Positions 53,959 to 62,136 of a stretch of DNA of 64,000 nucleotides are shown here, in pieces. Every line of letters starts with the position of its first letter. Positions within the stretch are counted from its first letter, which is position 1. The notes beneath the pieces are model-generated. The model ran no database searches, was not told the DNA's origin, and saw only the letters and a program-made list of their open reading frames with translations. Made by a program: the position numbers and the translations under genes. This stretch comes from Candidatus Alistipes faecavium (GTDB lineage: Bacteria > Bacteroidota > Bacteroidia > Bacteroidales > Rikenellaceae): contig DWYP01000003.1 of NCBI GenBank assembly GCA_019118605.1, forward strand, positions 39,753 to 103,752, in the 5' to 3' direction.

Positions 53959-54125
53959 ACGGACGGCGCCCCGCACAGTCTCTTCCTGAAAATCCCCTTT
54001 TGAAAAGAGGTGTCGAAAAAAATGCTCCCGGACGGTGCAGTAAACGGTTTCGGTGCTCGTTTATAGGTTCGAACCCGGCAGGGAAAAGCCCGGGGAACGA
54101 ATGTCAACTTAAACCTTTTTAAACG

Positions 54126-54749
54126 ATGAAACGAACTGTTTTGAGGAATTGGATGGCTGCGGCGCTGCTTGTGGGCGCATGCTGCGGCATGGTGGGATGC
54201 GACAAGGATAACGACGACGGTCCGAGCGACCCCGACGTGACCGCCGTACAGGGCAGTTACAGCGGCACGATGACGATCGTGCAGGCGGCGCCGACGGCCG
54301 ACGGGGAGGAGGCTCCCGCAGGGACCGCCGTGACGGCAAGCGTTTCGGCCGACAAGATCCTCTTCGAGAATTTCCCCGTCCGGGATCTGATCGTTGCGGT
54401 GGTCGGCGAGGAGATGGCCGATCAGCTCATGGCGCAGATCGGGCAGGTGGACTACGCGGTTCCCTACACGGCGCTCATGAACGACGACAAGTCGGGCATC
54501 GTGCTGACGCTGAGCCCCGAGGCGCTGAAGCTCACGCTCACGCCCGACGCGGGCGACGGCGGTGACGCGGAGGGAGAGTCCGACGCCGCCACGGAGATCG
54601 AGGTGACGATCGCCTCCTCCGGGGAGGGTGCCTATGACCTGGAGTCGAAGAAGCTCCTCTTCGGCCTTTCGGCCACGGCGGTGAAGCTCGGCGGGCAGGA
54701 GGTTCCGTTCCAGGGCCTGAGCCTCTCGTTCGACCTCGAACGGCAGTAG
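54126..54749 (+). CDS. DUF4840-like lipoprotein (unknown function)
   Basis: A 207-residue lipoprotein (MVGC, Cys25) with an acidic spacer (DKDNDDGPSDPD) right after the anchor, as in surface-exported Bacteroidetes lipoproteins. The core (VQGSYSGTMTIVQAAP, ENFPVRDLIVAVVG, VPYTALMNDDKSGIVLTLSP) fits the DUF4840 pattern of all-beta proteins. No catalytic motif is visible. It stands alone, 167 bases after the TonB receptor, and ends in a strong bidirectional terminator. Confidence 0.75.
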   Translation: MKRTVLRNWMAAALLVGACCGMVGCDKDNDDGPSDPDVTAVQGSYSGTMTIVQAAPTADGEEAPAGTAVTASVSADKILFENFPVRDLIVAVVGEEMADQLMAQIGQVDYAVPYTALMNDDKSGIVLTLSPEALKLTLTPDAGDGGDAEGESDAATEIEVTIASSGEGAYDLESKKLLFGLSATAVKLGGQEVPFQGLSLSFDLERQ

Positions 54750-54797
54750 CGCCCGGCGCCTGCCGACCGTATGCGGGGCGCGTTCCTTGCCCCATGA

Positions 54798-54832
54798 AAA
54801 AACCCCCGGACGGAAACCGTCCGGGGGTTTTT
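54798..54832. terminator. Bidirectional terminator between the DUF4840-like gene and mdh
   Basis: A perfect 16-bp stem (54798-54813 with 54817-54832) around an AAA loop, with A and T runs at both ends, between convergent genes ending at 54749 and 54860. Confidence 0.92.
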
Positions 54833-54859
54833 CTCGTGATGCGGCCGTGCGCCGCAGGC

Positions 54860-55801
54860 TTACAGGGCGTTGATCTCGTGCAGGACGTTGTTCGTCTTGC
54901 GCACGGCCTCGGCCGAAGCGGCGAACTTCGCGGCCTCCTCCTTCGTGAGGTCGATCTTCACGATCTTCTCGATGCCCTTGCGGCCGATGATCGCCGGTAC
55001 GCCGATGCAGATGTCCGACTCGCCGTACTCGCCCTCGAGGTAGCACGAGCAGGGGATGAGCTTCTTCTGGTCGTGGAGGATCGCCTCGACCATCATGGCG
55101 GCGGCGGCTCCGGGGGCGTACCATGCCGAGGTGCCGATGAGCTTGGTCAGCGTGGCGCCTCCGACCATCGTGTTCTGCACGGCCTCCTCGAGCTTCTTCT
55201 TCGAGGCGAACTGTGCAACGGGCACGCCGTTGACGGTGGCCTTCGACAGCAGCGGGATCATCGTCGTGTCGCCGTGGCCTCCGATGACCATTCCGTCGAC
55301 GTTGTTGATGTTGGCGCCGGTGGCCTTGGCCAGGTAGCACTTGAAGCGCGACGAGTCGAGGGCTCCGCCCATGCCGATGACGCGGTGCTTGGGAAGTCCC
55401 GAGGCCTTGAGGGCCAGGTAGGTCAGCGTATCCATCGGGTTGGCGACCACGATGATGATGGCGCGGGGCGAGAACTTGAGGACGTTCTCCACGACGCCTT
55501 TCATGATGCCGGCGTTCGTGCCGATGAGCTCCTCGCGGGTCATGCCGGGCTTGCGGGGAATTCCCGAGGTGATGACCACGACGTCCGAATTGGCGCTCTT
55601 CTTGTAGTCGTTGGTGGCGCCCACGAGCTTCGTGTCGAAATCCATCAGCGTCGAGGTCTGGTACATGTCGAGCATCTTTCCTTCGGAGAGTCCCTCCTTG
55701 ATGTCGATCAGAACCACTTCGCTTGCCACCTCGCGGCAAGCCATCACATTCGCGCAGGTGGCGCCTACGGCGCCTGCACCTACTACGGTAACTTTGGACA
55801 T
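54860..55801 (-). CDS. mdh: Malate dehydrogenase
   Basis: A 313-residue LDH-type malate dehydrogenase, interconverting malate and oxaloacetate with NAD. It has the Rossmann motif (KVTVVGAGAVGATCANVMA, Asp33), the substrate-binding arginines in SGIPRKPGMTREEL (Arg83, Arg89), and VANPMD. Asp149 and Arg152 lie in GALDSSRF and the catalytic His176 in IGGHGDTTMIP. In anaerobic Bacteroidales it works in the reductive branch leading to fumarate and succinate. The region upstream to gcvH holds a 70-bp tandem repeat and no consensus promoter. Confidence 0.96.
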   Translation of the reverse strand: MSKVTVVGAGAVGATCANVMACREVASEVVLIDIKEGLSEGKMLDMYQTSTLMDFDTKLVGATNDYKKSANSDVVVITSGIPRKPGMTREELIGTNAGIMKGVVENVLKFSPRAIIIVVANPMDTLTYLALKASGLPKHRVIGMGGALDSSRFKCYLAKATGANINNVDGMVIGGHGDTTMIPLLSKATVNGVPVAQFASKKKLEEAVQNTMVGGATLTKLIGTSAWYAPGAAAAMMVEAILHDQKKLIPCSCYLEGEYGESDICIGVPAIIGRKGIEKIVKIDLTKEEAAKFAASAEAVRKTNNVLHEINAL

Positions 55802-55880
55802 AACGGTAAGTTATTAAGTTGAGTGAATAGTACGTTTTGCGGGGGCCGCGGGCATGCGGCGCAGCCGCTTCGGCGTTGCG

Positions 55881-56033
55881 GCAGCTTCGGCGCAGCGGTT
55901 TTCGTGCGGCGACTTCGGCCCGGCAGTTTCACGCTGCGGCTCCGGTTTCAGCAGCCTCGGCGCGGCGGTTTTGGTGCGGAAGCCTCGGTGCGGCAGTTTC
56001 ACGCGGCGGCAGCCTCGGTTCAGCAGCCCCGGG
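55881..56033. repeat. Imperfect 70-bp tandem duplication between gcvH and mdh
   Basis: Two imperfect units of about 70-72 bases begin at 55881 and 55951 (GCAGCTTCGG and GCAGCCTCGG), and the start of a third occurs at 56023. Both contain CGGCAGTTTCACG. The whole gap 55802-56048 is GC-rich and otherwise empty. Being between two minus-strand genes, it would lie in the gcvH 3' region or the mdh leader. Confidence 0.8.
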
Positions 56034-56048
56034 GCGGCCGGGCGGGGA

Positions 56049-56426
56049 TCAGCCGATGAGCTTGGCGTAGTCCTCGGGACTCAGCAGGGCGTCGTACTCG
56101 GCGGGATCCGACATGCGCACCTTTACGATCCAGCCTTCGCCGTAGGCGTCCTTGTTGACGATCGAGGGGTCGGCGTCGACGGCCTCGTTGAATTCGAGCA
56201 CTTCGCCGCCCACGGGCAGGAAGGCGTCGCTGACAGTCTTCACGGCCTCGATCGAGCCGAAGACCTCTCCGGCGGCGAGGGTTTCGCCCACGGTCGGGAC
56301 ATCGACGAACACGATGTCGCCCAACTGGCTCTGTGCGAAGTCGGTAATGCCGATTACGGCCACATCGCCCTCGATCCGGCACCACTCGTGGTCGTTCGAG
56401 TATCTGAGGTTTGCAGGTACGTTCAT
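56049..56426 (-). CDS. gcvH: Glycine cleavage system H protein
   Basis: A 125-residue lipoyl carrier protein that shuttles the aminomethyl group in glycine cleavage. The lipoyl-lysine is Lys63 in FGSIEAVKTVSD; the surrounding NDHEWCRIEGDVAVIGITDF and GEGWIVKVRMSD are typical. The other subunits (P, T, L) are not in the window. The promoter at 56472-56501 contains a perfect palindrome, suggesting dedicated regulation. Confidence 0.96.
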   Translation of the reverse strand: MNVPANLRYSNDHEWCRIEGDVAVIGITDFAQSQLGDIVFVDVPTVGETLAAGEVFGSIEAVKTVSDAFLPVGGEVLEFNEAVDADPSIVNKDAYGEGWIVKVRMSDPAEYDALLSPEDYAKLIG

Positions 56427-56471
56427 AACGCGGTTATTGTTTTAAAGTTAGAAACTTCCTTTTTCCGAGCA

Positions 56472-56501
56472 CAAATATAGCTGTTATTTTTGTAACAGCA
56501 A
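56472..56501 (-). promoter_or_regulatory. gcvH promoter with a palindromic operator in the spacer
   Basis: The minus strand reads TTG (56499-56501), 19 bases, then TATATTTG (56472-56479), an exact -7 match. The spacer is almost entirely filled by the perfect inverted repeat GCTGTTA-N6-TAACAGC (56480-56499). A dimeric regulator bound here would block polymerase, so I read it as an operator. The leader to 56426 is about 40 bases. Confidence 0.65.
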
Positions 56502-56602
56502 GGATTCCGGGTGAAAAAATCGCCTCCGCGGACGATTGCCGGGGCGGAGTCCCGGGCCCGGGCGCGGAACTTCCGCCCGGGACCGTCCGCAGGCCCGGAG
56601 CC

Positions 56603-57325
56603 CTATCGGGGCAGGACGAATTCGATCTCCTTGAAGAGGTATTCGCGGCGCGACCCGTCCTCGTGGCGGAGGATCAGCTCGCCCGAGGGGCGCACGCCCT
56701 CGATGGCTCCCCGCGTGAGACTCCCGTCGGGGTAGCGGAACGTGCGCATCTCGCCCAGGGCGTACATCCGCTCGCGGTAGTCGCGCTGCAGGGCCTCGCG
56801 GTCGCCCCGCTCGAGCTGTGCGTAGCGCGCCAGCATGCAGCGCTCGAAGGTCTCGAGTACTTCGCGGCGGTCGTAGCGGCGTCCGGTGAGCAGTGCCATC
56901 GAGACGGGGTTCGGCAGCGTGGGGTCGAATTCCGTCTGGTTGACGTTGATGCCGATCCCGAGCAGCGAGCGCGAGAGCGTCGCGCCCGAATAGCTGTGTT
57001 CGATCAATACCCCTTCGAGCTTGCGGTCGCCGGCGTAGATGTCGTTCGTCCACTTGATGCGCGTTGCGATGCCGTATGCGGCGAAGGTATCGGTCAGGGC
57101 CACCGACATCGCCTCGCAGAGCAGGAACTGCTCTGCGACGGGCAGGAAGTGCGGCTCGACGACCATCGTGAAGGTGAGGTTTTCGCCTTCGGGGCTGAGC
57201 CACTTGTGGCCCCGCTGCCCGCGCCCGGCGGTCTGGTGTTCGGCCCATACGATGTCGCCGTGGCGGTATTTCGCGTCGCGGGCGTCGTCGTTGGTCGAGG
57301 TGGTGGTGCCGAGGTGGTAGATCAT
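56603..57325 (-). CDS. birA: Biotin-[acetyl-CoA-carboxylase] ligase
   Basis: A 240-residue biotin protein ligase without the N-terminal DNA-binding domain, so it should act only as an enzyme that attaches biotin to carboxylase carrier proteins. Visible motifs are GTTTSTNDDARD, QTAGRGQRGHKWLSP (biotinyl-AMP loop), IKWTNDIYAGDRKLEGVLIE, and LLGIGINVNQ. The ATG at 57325 starts directly at the family N terminus (MIYHLGTTT). It lies 29 bases downstream of dapD and is probably co-transcribed. Confidence 0.94.
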   Translation of the reverse strand: MIYHLGTTTSTNDDARDAKYRHGDIVWAEHQTAGRGQRGHKWLSPEGENLTFTMVVEPHFLPVAEQFLLCEAMSVALTDTFAAYGIATRIKWTNDIYAGDRKLEGVLIEHSYSGATLSRSLLGIGINVNQTEFDPTLPNPVSMALLTGRRYDRREVLETFERCMLARYAQLERGDREALQRDYRERMYALGEMRTFRYPDGSLTRGAIEGVRPSGELILRHEDGSRREYLFKEIEFVLPR

Positions 57326-57354
57326 TTTTTCCGGATGTTTTGAGCTTGCGGGTG

Positions 57355-58182
57355 TCAGACCGAGACGCCGAAGTCGCGCAGGGCGTCGTTGAGCGAGGTT
57401 TTCTTGTCGGTCGATTCCTTGCGCTGTCCGATGATCAGCGCGCACGAGACGCTGTATTCGCCCGCGGGGAACTGCTTGCGGTAGCTGCCCGGGACGACCA
57501 CCGAGCGCGGCGGGACGTATCCCTTGTAGGTGACGGGTTCGGGCCCCGTGACGTCGATGATGTGCGTCGATCCGGTGATCACGGTGTTCGAGCCGAGCAC
57601 GGCCTCGCGGCATATGTGGGCGCCCTCGACGACGATCGCGCGGGATCCGATGAAGCAGTTGTCCTCGACGATCACCGGAGCGGCCTGCACGGGCTCGAGC
57701 ACGCCGCCGATCCCCACGCCTCCCGAGAGGTGCACGTGGCGTCCGATCTGGGCGCAGGAACCCACCGTGGCCCAGGTGTCGACCATCGTTCCGGTGTCGA
57801 CGTAGGCGCCGATGTTGACGTACGACGGCATGAGGATCGCCCCCGGAGCGATGTAGGCACCGTAGCGCGCCACGGCGTGGGGCACCACGCGCACGCCCAG
57901 CTCCTCGTATCCGTGCTTGAGCTCCATCTTGTCGAACCACTCCAGCTCTCCGGCCTGCATCCTGCGCATGGGCTGGATCGGGAAGTAGAGGATGATGGCC
58001 TTCTTGACCCACTCGTTGACCTGCCAGAGGCTCTTCTCCGCATCGACGGGTTCGGCCGTGCGGAGCGCGCCCTTGTCGACGGCCTCCACGACGTCGCGGA
58101 TCGCCTGCTGCACGTCGGGCTCGCGGAGCAGCGTGCGGTCTTCCCACGCCTGCTCGACTATCTTTTTGAGTTCGTTGTACAT
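57355..58182 (-). CDS. dapD: Tetrahydrodipicolinate N-succinyltransferase
   Basis: A 275-residue left-handed-beta-helix acyltransferase of the succinylase branch of lysine and diaminopimelate synthesis. Its hexapeptide-repeat core runs from RYGAYIAPGAILMPSYVNIG to GSNTVITGSTHIIDV, with VPGSYRKQFPAGEYSVSCAL near the C terminus. The N-terminal helical part (LKKIVEQAWEDRTLL) is complete. Aspartate kinase of the same pathway lies nearby (60601) on the other strand. A -7 box at 58233-58240 precedes it, and a CCGCACGGG hairpin (58199-58221) sits in the leader. Confidence 0.95.
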   Translation of the reverse strand: MYNELKKIVEQAWEDRTLLREPDVQQAIRDVVEAVDKGALRTAEPVDAEKSLWQVNEWVKKAIILYFPIQPMRRMQAGELEWFDKMELKHGYEELGVRVVPHAVARYGAYIAPGAILMPSYVNIGAYVDTGTMVDTWATVGSCAQIGRHVHLSGGVGIGGVLEPVQAAPVIVEDNCFIGSRAIVVEGAHICREAVLGSNTVITGSTHIIDVTGPEPVTYKGYVPPRSVVVPGSYRKQFPAGEYSVSCALIIGQRKESTDKKTSLNDALRDFGVSV

Positions 58183-58232
58183 GGTGCGTCGTTTGTGCCG
58201 CACGGGCGTTGCCCCGTGCGGGATGTTCCCCG

Positions 58233-58240
58233 CAAAAATA
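58233..58240 (-). promoter_or_regulatory. -7 element of dapD-birA
   Basis: The minus strand reads TATTTTTG, an exact -7 match, about 51 bases before the dapD start. A clear -33 TTTG is lacking. The leader contains an 8-9 bp GC-rich hairpin (58199-58221). Confidence 0.5.
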
Positions 58241-58334
58241 GGCAAAATATCGGATTTCCGCCTCCCCGGGGCGGAAAAATGGGCCCCAGGCGGCACGTCG
58301 TGTTGAAAATGTATCCTATTTTCGGCTTTTTTTC

Positions 58335-58342
58335 TAACTTTG
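58335..58342 (+). promoter_or_regulatory. -7 element of the S9 peptidase gene
   Basis: TAACTTTG is an exact -7 match 42 bases before the start at 58384. It follows a T-rich stretch; no -33 TTTG is at the right distance. Confidence 0.5.
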
Positions 58343-58383
58343 CACCGATAACACAATATTTTCCAACCCCAAACGATTCGGTC

Positions 58384-60510
58384 ATGAAATCCATCCATGC
58401 CATCGCCGTACTGCTTGGAGGGGCGGCACTGGCGGTAAGCTGCAACAACATGAAGCAGATAAAACTCCTTCCGTATCCCGAGACCGCCCGCGGCGAGGTG
58501 GTCGACAACTATTTCGGCACCGAGGTGCCCGATCCCTACCGCTGGCTGGAGGATGACAACTCGGAGGCCACGGCGGCCTGGGTGGCCGCGGAGAACGCCG
58601 TGACGGAGAACTACCTGTCGCAGATCCCCTTCCGCGGGGCGATCCGCGAGCGGCTCACCGAGCTGTGGAACTATGCCAAGGAGTCGGCTCCCTCGAAGCA
58701 CGGCGAGTGGTGGTACTACTCCTATAACGACGGACTGCAGAACCAGTCGGTGATCTACCGCACGAAGGAACTCGGAACGCCGGGCGAGGTGTTCCTCGAC
58801 CCCAACAAGCTCTCCGACGACGGCACCGTGGCCCTTTCGGACATCTCCTTCTCGAAGGACGGGCGCTATTTCGCCTATGCCGCGGCCGCTTCGGGTTCGG
58901 ACTGGGTGGAGATCCGCGTGATGAACACTGCGGACGGCTCGCTCACCGAGGATTGCATCAAGTGGGTGAAGTTCTCGGGCGCGGTGTGGGCCCCCGACTC
59001 GAAGGGATTCTACTACAGCGCCTACGACGCCCCGAAATCGAGCGTCTATTCGTCGCAGAACCAGTTCCAGAAGGTCTACTACCACGCCCTCGGCACGCCG
59101 CAGTCGTCCGACCGCCTCATCTATGAGGATCGCGAGCACCCGCTGCGCTACTTCTCGGCATGGCCTTCGGAGGACGGGGAGTGGCTCTTCGTCATCGGCT
59201 CGGAGGGCACCTCGGGCAGCGAGATCCTCTGCCGCCGGATCTCGGAGACGAAGTTCCGCACGCTGCTCCCGGGCTTCGAGCACGACTATGCGCCCGTGGA
59301 CTGCAAGGACGACGCCCTCTACTACCGGACCAACGACGGGGCCTCGAACTACGCCCTGATGAAGCTCGACCTGAAGCGCCCGGGCAAGCCCGAGACGGTG
59401 ATTCCCGAGAGCGAGGATCTGCTCGAATGGGTCGGCACGGCGGGCGGCTGCCTCTTCGCCGGCTACCTCGAGGATGCCCACGGGCAGGTCTCGCAGTACA
59501 ACTACGACGGAACCCTCGTGCGGCGCGTCGAACTCCCGGCCATCGGCACGGTGAGCGGCTTCGACGGCCGGAAGGAGGATACCGAACTCTTCTACACGCT
59601 GGTGAACTATACCTCCCCGGCGACGATCTACCGCTACGACATCGCCACGGGCGCGACCTCGCTCTACAAGGCCCCGGAGGTGAATTACGATCCGTCGCTC
59701 TACGTCACCGACCAGGTCTTCTACACCTCGAAGGACGGCACGCGGGTTCCGATGTTCATCACCCACCGCAAGGACATGAAGCTCAACGGCAAGAACCCCT
59801 GCCTGCTCTACGCCTACGGAGGCTTCCAGATCAGCATGACCCCGGGCTTCAACCCCTCGGCGCTGATGTTCGTCGAGCAGGGCGGCATCTACTGCGTGGC
59901 CAACCTGCGCGGCGGCTCGGAGTACGGTGAGGAGTGGCACAAGGGCGGCATGCTGGCCAACAAGCAGAACGTCTTCGACGACTTCATCGCCGCGGCCGAA
60001 TACCTCATCGCCGGGAAGTACACCTCGTCGGAGCGCCTGGCCATCAACGGCGGCTCGAACGGCGGACTGCTCATCGGCGCCTGCGAGGTGCAGCGCCCCG
60101 ACCTCTACGCCGTATGCCTTCCGCAGGTCGGCGTGATGGACATGCTGCGCTTCCACAAGTTCACCATCGGCTGGGGCTGGGTCGTGGAGTACGGCTCGTC
60201 GGAGGATGAGGAGCAGTTCTCCTACATCTACAAGTACTCCCCGCTGCACAATATCAAGGAGGGCGTGTCGTACCCCGCGACGCTCGTCACGACGGGCGAC
60301 CACGACGACCGCGTCGTCCCGGCGCATTCGTTCAAGTTCGCGGCCACGATGCAGCACTGCCAGGCGGGCGACGCCCCGATTCTGATCCGCATCGACTCGA
60401 ATGCGGGCCACGGGGCCGGGAAACCCACCTCGAAGCGCATCGACGAGGCGGCCGACATGTACGCGTTCCTGTTCCAGAACATCGGCGTGCCCTACAAGGC
60501 GGTGAAATAG
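58384..60510 (+). CDS. Prolyl oligopeptidase family (S9) lipoprotein
   Basis: A 708-residue serine peptidase lipoprotein (LAVSC, Cys20). The N-terminal part begins with [19 protein letters not shown], the typical start of S9A enzymes, and continues into a seven-bladed propeller. The C-terminal alpha/beta-hydrolase holds the triad: Ser558 in [13 protein letters not shown], Asp in [14 protein letters not shown] and His in [10 protein letters not shown]. It should cut after proline in short peptides in the periplasm or at the cell surface, complementing the two M3 peptidases earlier in the window. Confidence 0.95.
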   Translation: MKSIHAIAVLLGGAALAVSCNNMKQIKLLPYPETARGEVVDNYFGTEVPDPYRWLEDDNSEATAAWVAAENAVTENYLSQIPFRGAIRERLTELWNYAKESAPSKHGEWWYYSYNDGLQNQSVIYRTKELGTPGEVFLDPNKLSDDGTVALSDISFSKDGRYFAYAAAASGSDWVEIRVMNTADGSLTEDCIKWVKFSGAVWAPDSKGFYYSAYDAPKSSVYSSQNQFQKVYYHALGTPQSSDRLIYEDREHPLRYFSAWPSEDGEWLFVIGSEGTSGSEILCRRISETKFRTLLPGFEHDYAPVDCKDDALYYRTNDGASNYALMKLDLKRPGKPETVIPESEDLLEWVGTAGGCLFAGYLEDAHGQVSQYNYDGTLVRRVELPAIGTVSGFDGRKEDTELFYTLVNYTSPATIYRYDIATGATSLYKAPEVNYDPSLYVTDQVFYTSKDGTRVPMFITHRKDMKLNGKNPCLLYAYGGFQISMTPGFNPSALMFVEQGGIYCVANLRGGSEYGEEWHKGGMLANKQNVFDDFIAAAEYLIAGKYTSSERLAINGGSNGGLLIGACEVQRPDLYAVCLPQVGVMDMLRFHKFTIGWGWVVEYGSSEDEEQFSYIYKYSPLHNIKEGVSYPATLVTTGDHDDRVVPAHSFKFAATMQHCQAGDAPILIRIDSNAGHGAGKPTSKRIDEAADMYAFLFQNIGVPYKAVK

Positions 60511-60600
60511 CGGCTTCGGCGGCGCCCCTCCGCCCCCGGAACGGGGCGGGAGGGCCTTGCCGGCCCGTAAAAGGTTAGGTTAATTTTTGAACATATCGAC

Positions 60601-61857
60601 ATGAAGGTCTACAAATTCGGAGGCGCCTCGGTGCGGAATGCCGACGGCGTCAGAAATCTGCGCAAAATCATCGACGAGGAGCAGCACCTGTTCATCATCG
60701 TCTCGGCCATGGGCAAGACGACGAATGCCCTTGAGAAGGTGTTCGAGGGGCTGCAGAAGGGCGACAAGGCCCTCTCGAAGGAGCACATCGACACCCTGCG
60801 CACCTACCATGCGGAGATCATCGACGACCTGTGGCACGGCCACAAGAGCCTCCCGGCGGTCGACGCACTGTTCGACGAGCTGGAGCAGGTGGCCACCGAA
60901 ACCCGCTACGAGGCTTCGGACGCCGAGTTGTGGTACGACGCCATTGTCTCCTACGGTGAACTGGTTTCCACGACGATCATCTCCGAATACCTCAATTACG
61001 CCGGGGTTCCGAACCGGTGGATCGACATGCGCCGCTGCTTTGTCACCGAGCAGCGCCACAAGGATGCCGGGGTCGACATCGAGGCTTCGGCGCCGCTGCT
61101 CAAGGCGCGGCTTGCGGAATGCCGGGAGACGATCTTCATCGGCCAGGGCTTCATCGGCGGGGCGCCGGACGGCACGACCACGACTCTCGGGCGCGAAGGC
61201 TCGGACTATTCGGCGGCGGTTGTTGCGAACATCCTCGACGCGGAGTCGATGTCGGTGTGGAAGGATGTCGACGGCGTGCTGAACGCCGATCCGAAGATCT
61301 TCCCCGACGCGGTGCGTATCGCCGAGCTGAACTACCTCGATACCATTGAGTTGGCCTACAGCGGGGCGCAGATCATCCACCCGAAGACGATCAAGCCGCT
61401 GCAGAACAAGAATATCCCGCTCTACGTGCGGCCCTTCGGCGACAAGCGCAAGCCGGGGACGGTGATCCGCGGCCTTTCGGCTCCCGTCGACGTTCCGATC
61501 CTGATCCTGAAGAAGGATCAGGTGCTGCTGACGATCCGTTCGCGGGACTTCTCGTTCGTCCTGGAGGAGAAGTTCGCCACGATCTTCTCGCTGCTGGAGC
61601 GCTACCGCATCAAGGCGAACCTGATCCACAACTCGGCGGTGAACCTGAGCCTGTGCGTCGACAACTCGTGGCACATCGACGAGGCGGTCGAGGCGCTGCG
61701 CGAGGCGGGCTTCGACGTGATGAAGGCCGAGGAGATGGAACTGCTCACCGTGCGCGGCTATACGGAGGAGCTCTGGCACCGCTATGCCCGCGGGCCTCAG
61801 GTCTTCATCCGCCAGGCCACGCAGTCCACGGTGCGCGTGGTGCGCAAGCGCGGGTAA
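60601..61857 (+). CDS. lysC: Aspartate kinase
   Basis: A 418-residue kinase that phosphorylates aspartate, the first step toward lysine, diaminopimelate, threonine and methionine. The N-terminal catalytic signature is KVYKFGGASVRNADGVRNL, and the LGREGSDYSAAVVANIL and YSGAQIIHPKTIKPLQ segments are diagnostic. Two ACT-like regulatory segments follow (LLTIRSRDFSFVLEEKFATI, LLTVRGYTEELWHRYA). It is monofunctional: no homoserine dehydrogenase domain is fused. A GC-rich hairpin lies between the S9 gene and this start. Confidence 0.95.
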   Translation: MKVYKFGGASVRNADGVRNLRKIIDEEQHLFIIVSAMGKTTNALEKVFEGLQKGDKALSKEHIDTLRTYHAEIIDDLWHGHKSLPAVDALFDELEQVATETRYEASDAELWYDAIVSYGELVSTTIISEYLNYAGVPNRWIDMRRCFVTEQRHKDAGVDIEASAPLLKARLAECRETIFIGQGFIGGAPDGTTTTLGREGSDYSAAVVANILDAESMSVWKDVDGVLNADPKIFPDAVRIAELNYLDTIELAYSGAQIIHPKTIKPLQNKNIPLYVRPFGDKRKPGTVIRGLSAPVDVPILILKKDQVLLTIRSRDFSFVLEEKFATIFSLLERYRIKANLIHNSAVNLSLCVDNSWHIDEAVEALREAGFDVMKAEEMELLTVRGYTEELWHRYARGPQVFIRQATQSTVRVVRKRG

Positions 61858-61862
61858 CACCT

Positions 61863-61906
61863 CCTGCGAATCCCCTGCGAATCCCCTGCGAATCCCCTGC
61901 GAATCT
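61863..61906. repeat. Four 11-bp tandem repeats after aspartate kinase
   Basis: CCTGCGAATCC is repeated three times exactly and a fourth time with one change, directly after the lysC stop codon (61857). Degenerate CTGCGGATCC-like words continue to about 61925. Confidence 0.92.
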
Positions 61907-61963
61907 TTTGCGGATCCTCTGCGGCCCGACTGCCCGGCGCGGCTTCCGGCAGGGTAGGGAGAC

Positions 61964-62000
61964 AAAACGCGGTACCCCCACGGGGCACCGCGTTTGTTTT
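61964..62000 (+). terminator. Terminator of aspartate kinase
   Basis: AAACGCGGT pairs with ACCGCGTTT, continuing after one mismatch into CCCC/GGGG, and is followed by a T-rich stretch (GTTTTGG). It is about 107 bases after the stop, beyond the 11-bp repeats. Confidence 0.7.
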
Positions 62001-62016
62001 GGATCCGGTCTCTCCT

Positions 62017-62090
62017 CCCCGTGCCGGGAGAGGAGCCGATGAAAGGTAACTCCCTGTGCCGGGAGAGGAGCCGGTAAGGTAAAAGGTAAC
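62017..62090. repeat. Direct repeat of about 35 bp before the DUF4435 gene
   Basis: CCCCGTGCCGGGAGAGGAGC with its continuation GATGAAAGGTAAC (from 62017) recurs as CCCTGTGCCGGGAGAGGAGC with GGTAAGGTAAAAGGTAAC (from 62052). It lies in the 279-base gap 61858-62136, which otherwise holds only the 11-bp repeats and a terminator. Confidence 0.8.
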
Positions 62091-62136
62091 GTGAAGGGCC
62101 GAAAGGGACGGGGGGGTAAAAAATCCCGGCGGCGGG

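Noticed and set aside
54058..54085. A T-arm-like GGTTCGAACC segment suggesting a tRNA or a tRNA fragment used as an attachment site
   Set aside because: No acceptor stem, D-arm or anticodon arm can be folded around it on either strand, and no mobile-element gene is near.
55854..56480. Plus-strand open frame across the 70-bp repeats and gcvH
   Set aside because: It is antisense to gcvH and its first part is only repeat-derived Arg/Gly/Phe-rich sequence.
61863..61906. Possible CRISPR array
   Set aside because: The 11-bp units are head to tail with no unique spacers, and there are no cas genes.
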